From assembly GCF_006912135.1 (NCBI RefSeq), contig NZ_VIRS01000005.1, positions 124,001-188,000 on the forward strand: a DNA stretch of 64,000 bases. Reading direction: 5' to 3'. Shown here in pieces: positions 60,418 to 64,000 of the stretch. The notes under the pieces are model-generated. The model made no database searches, was not told the origin of the DNA, and worked only from the letters and a program-made list of their open reading frames with translations. The stretch's first letter is position 1. Each line of letters begins with the position of its first letter. The translations under genes and the position numbers were made by a program. This DNA is from Cryptosporangium phraense (GTDB lineage: Bacteria > Actinomycetota > Actinomycetes > Mycobacteriales > Cryptosporangiaceae).

Positions 60418-61032
60418 TCAGGCCGCCGCGCGGCCCGGAGCCAGCACGGCCAGCAGCGCGGTCCGCACCGCCGGGGCCTCGGGCAGCCGCCACCGGGTCA
60501 TCGCCGGCGGCCGGACCCACACGACCTTGCCCGCGCTGACCACCGACGGCGGCAGGTTCACCCACGCCCCGGCGCCGTGCAGCGTCACCCCACCGACCGC
60601 GGCAGCCAGCCACAGCTCGTCGTCGACCGGGATCGGCGCGCTGAACAGCTGACGCTCGCCGGTCGGCAGCGCCGACACCGGCGGCGGGGAACCGACGGCG
60701 GTCAGGTGGGCGTCGAGATCGTCGATCAGGCCGGCCGGCCCCTCGATCACGGTGGCCGACGCCCCCGTCGGCATCATCAGGTTGTAGCCGCGGTTGCTCC
60801 ACCACCCCTCGACCTGCTCCAGTCCGATGGTGGGGGGCTGGGTCCGCTGCCGGCAGCGACCGTCGGCGATGGTGTCGACCGCGTGCGGGCTCCCGTTGTC
60901 GCAGGCCGGTCGGCCGCATCGGTAGGTGCAGGTCTGCGGGGACCAGTACGCCCCCGGCACGATCGGCCAGCCGGCCGTCAGGTACTCCCGCGCCGCTTCC
61001 GCGAGCGACGCCAGCGTCCGACGGCGGTTCAT
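60418..61032 (-). CDS. Prim-Pol-type DNA primase/polymerase N-terminal domain protein
   Basis: A 204-residue protein with the stand-alone prim-pol-like domain. It begins LASLAEAAREYLTAGWPIVP, has a Cys cluster (CTYRCGRPACDNG) that may bind zinc, GYNLMMPTGASATVIEGPAG and a C-terminal VWVRPPAMTRW. Full bifunctional primase-polymerases are longer; this short form is common in actinomycetes with unknown role. The ATG at 61032 is chosen because upstream sequence has no homology. Confidence 0.75.
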   Translation of the reverse strand: MNRRRTLASLAEAAREYLTAGWPIVPGAYWSPQTCTYRCGRPACDNGSPHAVDTIADGRCRQRTQPPTIGLEQVEGWWSNRGYNLMMPTGASATVIEGPAGLIDDLDAHLTAVGSPPPVSALPTGERQLFSAPIPVDDELWLAAAVGGVTLHGAGAWVNLPPSVVSAGKVVWVRPPAMTRWRLPEAPAVRTALLAVLAPGRAAA

Positions 61033-61270
61033 GCCGTCACCCCGAGGCCGACGTTCACTCGGACCCTGCTGACGACGCACACGGTGCCTCCGCAACTCAA
61101 CATTCGAACACTGTTGGTTGCCGGCCCACCGCCCATGGTTACAGCAGTTCACTGTCGATCGTGGCGTTCCGCCCAGATTGACATCGTCCAGAAATATCTC
61201 TCGGAGGTGTCGATCGGACCGGTCGCCGTTCGACGCGTAGGCAAAAGGCACCCGAGACGAGGAGAGACCG

Positions 61271-61720
61271 ATGCGGTTCCTGGTGATCATGAAGGCCACG
61301 GCCGAGAGCGAAGCGGGGGTGCTGCCCGCCACCGAGGACTTCGACACGATGGGGTCGTTCATCGAAGAGCTGGTCGACGACGGCGTGCTGCTCTCCACCG
61401 AGGGCCTCACGCCCAGCGCGGGCGGCGCCCGGATCTACTTCGACGGTGGCAAGACCAGCGTGGTCGACGGGCCCTTCACCGAGGCCAAGGAGCTCATCGC
61501 GGGCTTCTGGCTGGTCGAGATGAAGTCGCTCGAGGAGGTCGTGGAGCGTTTCAAGCGCTGCCCGATCCAGCGCCCCGCGAACGGCGAGCAGACCAACCTG
61601 GAGATCCGCCGGGTCTGGGTGCCCGAGGACTTCGGCGAGAACTTCACCGCCGAGCAGCAGGAAACCGTGGAGCAGCGGCGCGCGCGGGCCGGTGGAATAG
61701 TCGGAGGCCGTGGCCACTGA
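61271..61720 (+). CDS. DGPF/YCII-family protein partnered with ECF42 sigma factor
   Basis: A 149-residue YCII-related protein. MRFLVIMKATAESEAG start, and the namesake DGPFTEAKELIAGFWL near residue 67. DGPF proteins are typically encoded beside ECF42 sigma factors, as here. GGAG ribosome site. Role unknown; may act as a cofactor or target of the sigma factor. It overlaps the sigma gene by 11 bp. Confidence 0.93.
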   Translation: MRFLVIMKATAESEAGVLPATEDFDTMGSFIEELVDDGVLLSTEGLTPSAGGARIYFDGGKTSVVDGPFTEAKELIAGFWLVEMKSLEEVVERFKRCPIQRPANGEQTNLEIRRVWVPEDFGENFTAEQQETVEQRRARAGGIVGGRGH

Positions 61721-62963
61721 TACCAACCGCGCGATCGAGACCGTCTGGCGCATCGAGGCGCCCCGGCTCGTCGCCGGGCTGACCCGGCTCGTCCGCGACG
61801 TCGGCCTGGCCGAGGAACTGGCGCAGGACGCGCTGGTCGCCGCGTTGGAGCAATGGCCGGCCGACGGCGTGCCGGCCAACCCCGGCGCCTGGCTGATGAC
61901 GACGGCCAAACGCCGGGCGATCGACCAGATCCGTCGCCACGAGACCTACAAGCGGAAGGTCGAGGAGGTCGGCCGGCAGCTCGAGGAGTCGACTCCGGAC
62001 GTCGGCGCGCTGGTCGCCGAGGACGACGGCATCGGCGACGACCTGCTGCGCCTGCTGTTCGTGGCCTGTCACCCGGTGCTGTCCACCGAGGCCCGCACCG
62101 CGCTGACGCTGCGCCTGCTCGGCGGCCTGACCACCGACGAGATCGCCCGGGCCTTCCTGGTGCCGGAGCCGACGGTGGCGCAGCGGATCGTGCGGGCCAA
62201 GAAGACGCTGGCCAAGGCCAACGTGCCGTTCGAGGTGCCGCAGGGCGACGAACTGGCCGCGCGGCTCTCGTCGGTGCTCGAGGTCGTCTACCTGATCTTC
62301 AACGAGGGCTACTCGGCCACCGCGGGCGACGACCTGATGCGGGTCGAGCTGTGCGAGGACGCGCTGCGGCTGGGCCGGATCCTGGCCCGGCTCGCCCCGC
62401 GCGAGCCCGAGGTGCACGGCCTGGTCGCGCTGATGGAGATCCAGGCCTCCCGGGCGGGCGTCCGCACCGGCCCGGGCGGCGAGCCGATCCTGCTGGCCGA
62501 CCAGAACCGGGCCCGCTGGGACCAGCTGCTGATCCGTCGCGGGCTGGCCGCTCTCGAACGGGCCGAGGCCGTGCTCGACGGCCGGCCCGGCCCCTACCTG
62601 CTGCAGGCGGCGATCACCGCCTGCCACGCTCGGGCCCGCCGGTTCGAGGACACCGACTGGGAGCGCATCGCCGGGCTCTACGAGCAGCTGGCCGAGGCGG
62701 CGCCGTCCCCGGTGGTGGAGCTGAACCGCGCGGTGGCGCTGTCGATGGCCTACGGACCGGCGGCCGGGCTCGCGCTGCTCGACCAGCTGCTGGCGTTCCC
62801 GGCGCTGCGCAACTACCACCTGCTGCCGAGCACGCGCGGCGATTTCCTGGCCAAGCTGGGCCGGCCCGACGAGGCCCGGGCGGAGTTCGAGCGGGCCGCA
62901 TCCCTGACCCGCAACGAACGGGAACGCACGCTCCTCCGGGAGCGGGCCGCCGCCTGCGGCTAA
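61710..62963 (+). CDS. ECF42-type RNA polymerase sigma factor
   Basis: A 417-residue sigma factor. Sigma region 2 is near residues 8-75 (LAEELAQDALVAALEQWP, GAWLMTTAKRRAIDQIRR), region 4 near 115-160 (TTDEIARAFLVPEPTVAQRI) and a large C-terminal extension follows (YLIFNEGYSAT, LNRAVALSMAYGPAAGLALL), typical of ECF42. These factors need the C-terminal domain instead of an anti-sigma factor. GTG start. It ends four bases into the convergent dehydrogenase gene. Confidence 0.95.
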   Translation: MATDTNRAIETVWRIEAPRLVAGLTRLVRDVGLAEELAQDALVAALEQWPADGVPANPGAWLMTTAKRRAIDQIRRHETYKRKVEEVGRQLEESTPDVGALVAEDDGIGDDLLRLLFVACHPVLSTEARTALTLRLLGGLTTDEIARAFLVPEPTVAQRIVRAKKTLAKANVPFEVPQGDELAARLSSVLEVVYLIFNEGYSATAGDDLMRVELCEDALRLGRILARLAPREPEVHGLVALMEIQASRAGVRTGPGGEPILLADQNRARWDQLLIRRGLAALERAEAVLDGRPGPYLLQAAITACHARARRFEDTDWERIAGLYEQLAEAAPSPVVELNRAVALSMAYGPAAGLALLDQLLAFPALRNYHLLPSTRGDFLAKLGRPDEARAEFERAASLTRNERERTLLRERAAACG

Positions 62964-63913
62964 CTTCCCAGTACGCGGACCGGGCTTCCGGCCGCCCAGG
63001 CCTCGATGTTCTCGACGATCTGGGTGAACCAGGCCGCGTACGTCTGGCGGGTCACGTAGCCCAGGTGCGGGGTGAGGACGGTCCGCGGTGCGGTCCGGAG
63101 CGGGCTGTCGGCCGGCAGCGGCTCGCGGTCGTACACGTCCAGGCCGGCGCCGGCGAGCGCGCCCGCGTGCAGGGCGGCGGCCAGGGCCGCCTCGTCGACG
63201 ATCGGTCCGCGGGACGTGTTGATCAGGATGGCCGTCGGCTTCAGGCGCGCGAGGTCGGCCCGGCCGAACAGTCCCCGCGTGCGGTCGCTGAGCTTGAGAT
63301 GCACGGTCAGGACGTCCGACCGCGCGAGCAGTTCGTCCTTGCCGACGGCCGTCACGCCGACGTCGGCGGCCCGGTCCGCGGTCAGGTTCGCACTCCAGGC
63401 GATGACGTCCATACCGAAGGCCTGGCCGATGCGGGCGACCTGGGAGCCGAGCCGTCCCAGCCCGGCGACGCCGAGCGTCAGACCGCCGAGCTCGGTGCCG
63501 ACCGTGGTCTGCCAGCGACCGGCCCGCAGCGCCGCGTCCTCGGCCGGGACGTGCCGGAGCAGCGCGAAGATCAGCGCCCAGGTCAGCTCGGCGGTGGCCG
63601 ACGACTTCGGCGAACCGCCGGTGGGACCGCCGGTGCCGCAGACGACGACGCCGTGCGCCTCGGCCGCGGCCAGGTCGATGGCCGCGTTGGCCATTCCGGT
63701 GGTCACGAGCAGCCGGAGGTCGGGCAGGCGGGCGAACTCGGCCGCCCCGAACGGCGTCCGCTCGCGCATCGCGACGACGACGTCCGCACCCCGGAGCGCG
63801 TCGACCGGGTCGTCGAGGTGCTCGTGGATCACCTCCACCGTGGCGTCGAGCCGGTCGAACGGCCCGAACGACCGGGCCACGTCCTGGTAGTCGTCCAAAA
63901 CCACGATGTGCAC
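62960..63913 (-). CDS. D-2-hydroxyacid dehydrogenase (NAD-dependent)
   Basis: A 317-residue protein of the D-isomer-specific 2-hydroxyacid dehydrogenase family. The NAD-binding GLGRLGSQVARIG, catalytic Arg in LINTSRGPIVDE, Glu in LDVYDREPLP and His in LTPHLGYVT are all present. Substrate unknown (glycerate-, lactate- or phosphonate-like). GTG start directly after the stop of the ABC exporter gene (TGA-GTG), so the two are probably one operon. Confidence 0.93.
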   Translation of the reverse strand: MHIVVLDDYQDVARSFGPFDRLDATVEVIHEHLDDPVDALRGADVVVAMRERTPFGAAEFARLPDLRLLVTTGMANAAIDLAAAEAHGVVVCGTGGPTGGSPKSSATAELTWALIFALLRHVPAEDAALRAGRWQTTVGTELGGLTLGVAGLGRLGSQVARIGQAFGMDVIAWSANLTADRAADVGVTAVGKDELLARSDVLTVHLKLSDRTRGLFGRADLARLKPTAILINTSRGPIVDEAALAAALHAGALAGAGLDVYDREPLPADSPLRTAPRTVLTPHLGYVTRQTYAAWFTQIVENIEAWAAGSPVRVLGS

Positions 63914-64000
63914 TCACCCGTGATACCCGGACGCCTGCAGGGTGAACAACTCGGCGTACCGGCCGGCCGCGGCCAGGAGCTCGTCGTGGGTGCCCGACTC
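63914..64000 (-). CDS. ABC exporter C-terminus (5' part outside window)
   Basis: Minus-strand reading frame open to the window edge. The visible end ESGTHDELLAAAGRYAELFT then LQASGYHG matches the last residues after the H-loop of fused permease-ATPase ABC exporters. Only 28 residues are seen, so the substrate and full architecture are unknown. Confidence 0.8.
   Translation of the reverse strand, partial: ESGTHDELLAAAGRYAELFTLQASGYHG

Noticed and set aside
1-64000. CRISPR arrays, intact insertion sequences, rRNA genes or a replication origin
   Set aside because: No regularly spaced repeats, no transposase with terminal repeats, no rRNA sequence and no DnaA-box cluster were seen.

Overview
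The window is high-GC DNA from a large-genome actinomycete. Evidence for this: GTG starts are very common, and there is an SsgB sporulation/division activator, a DUF2637 membrane protein, a SigE-type and an ECF42-type sigma factor, an IdeR/DtxR-like iron box, and a Gly(GCC)-Cys(GCA)-Val(GAC) tRNA cluster. SsgB points to a morphologically complex, sporulating lineage. I cannot name the species from sequence alone.

Layout. 1-11,569 is a catabolic locus. It holds a ribose-type ABC importer, two histidinol-dehydrogenase-like proteins, a double SnoaL-like protein, a nitrilase-superfamily hydrolase, an SDR, an alpha/beta hydrolase, a LacI repressor, an HpcH/HpaI aldolase and a bicupin. A perfect 16-bp palindrome lies in its divergent promoter. 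11,570-29,317 mixes intact genes with gene remnants. The intact genes are a DUF2637 coiled-coil protein, a ferric-reductase-like flavoprotein, a YbhN-type membrane protein, an MprAB-like two-component pair, an FtsX-type ABC exporter operon with two ATPases headed by a response regulator, and a NodB deacetylase. The remnants are of a LuxR regulator, a CHASE-GGDEF protein, a histidine kinase, UppP and a class A penicillin-binding protein. 29,314-41,185 holds a multicopper oxidase unit with MarR and a double operator, a SigE sigma factor, a coupled DedA / GT28 / phosphoesterase operon, efeUO with an iron box, a NarL-type two-component pair and a membrane glycosyltransferase. 41,224-45,932 looks like a decayed island: a serine recombinase fragment at one end and a tyrosine integrase fragment abutting tRNA-Val(CAC) at the other. 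45,963-47,779 is core-like (TIGR02611, ssgB, three tRNAs). 48,139-52,835 is an arsenic-type cluster that lacks ArsB/Acr3. 52,892-55,755 is a TetR gene divergent from a protein fusing an MFS transporter to an epoxide-hydrolase-like domain. 55,766-64,000 holds assorted hydrolase, regulator and SDR genes, a DGPF/ECF42 sigma pair, a D-2-hydroxyacid dehydrogenase and the tail of an ABC exporter.

Three themes stand out. The first is the single-chain MFS-epoxide hydrolase fusion with a complete predicted catalytic triad. The second is an unassigned sugar-acid-like catabolic locus with two HisD-family dehydrogenases. The third is an unusual density of gene remnants between 11.7 and 56.1 kb, several of which keep both ends of a family but lack the middle. 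Functions are inferred by reading the translated sequence; no database search was run.
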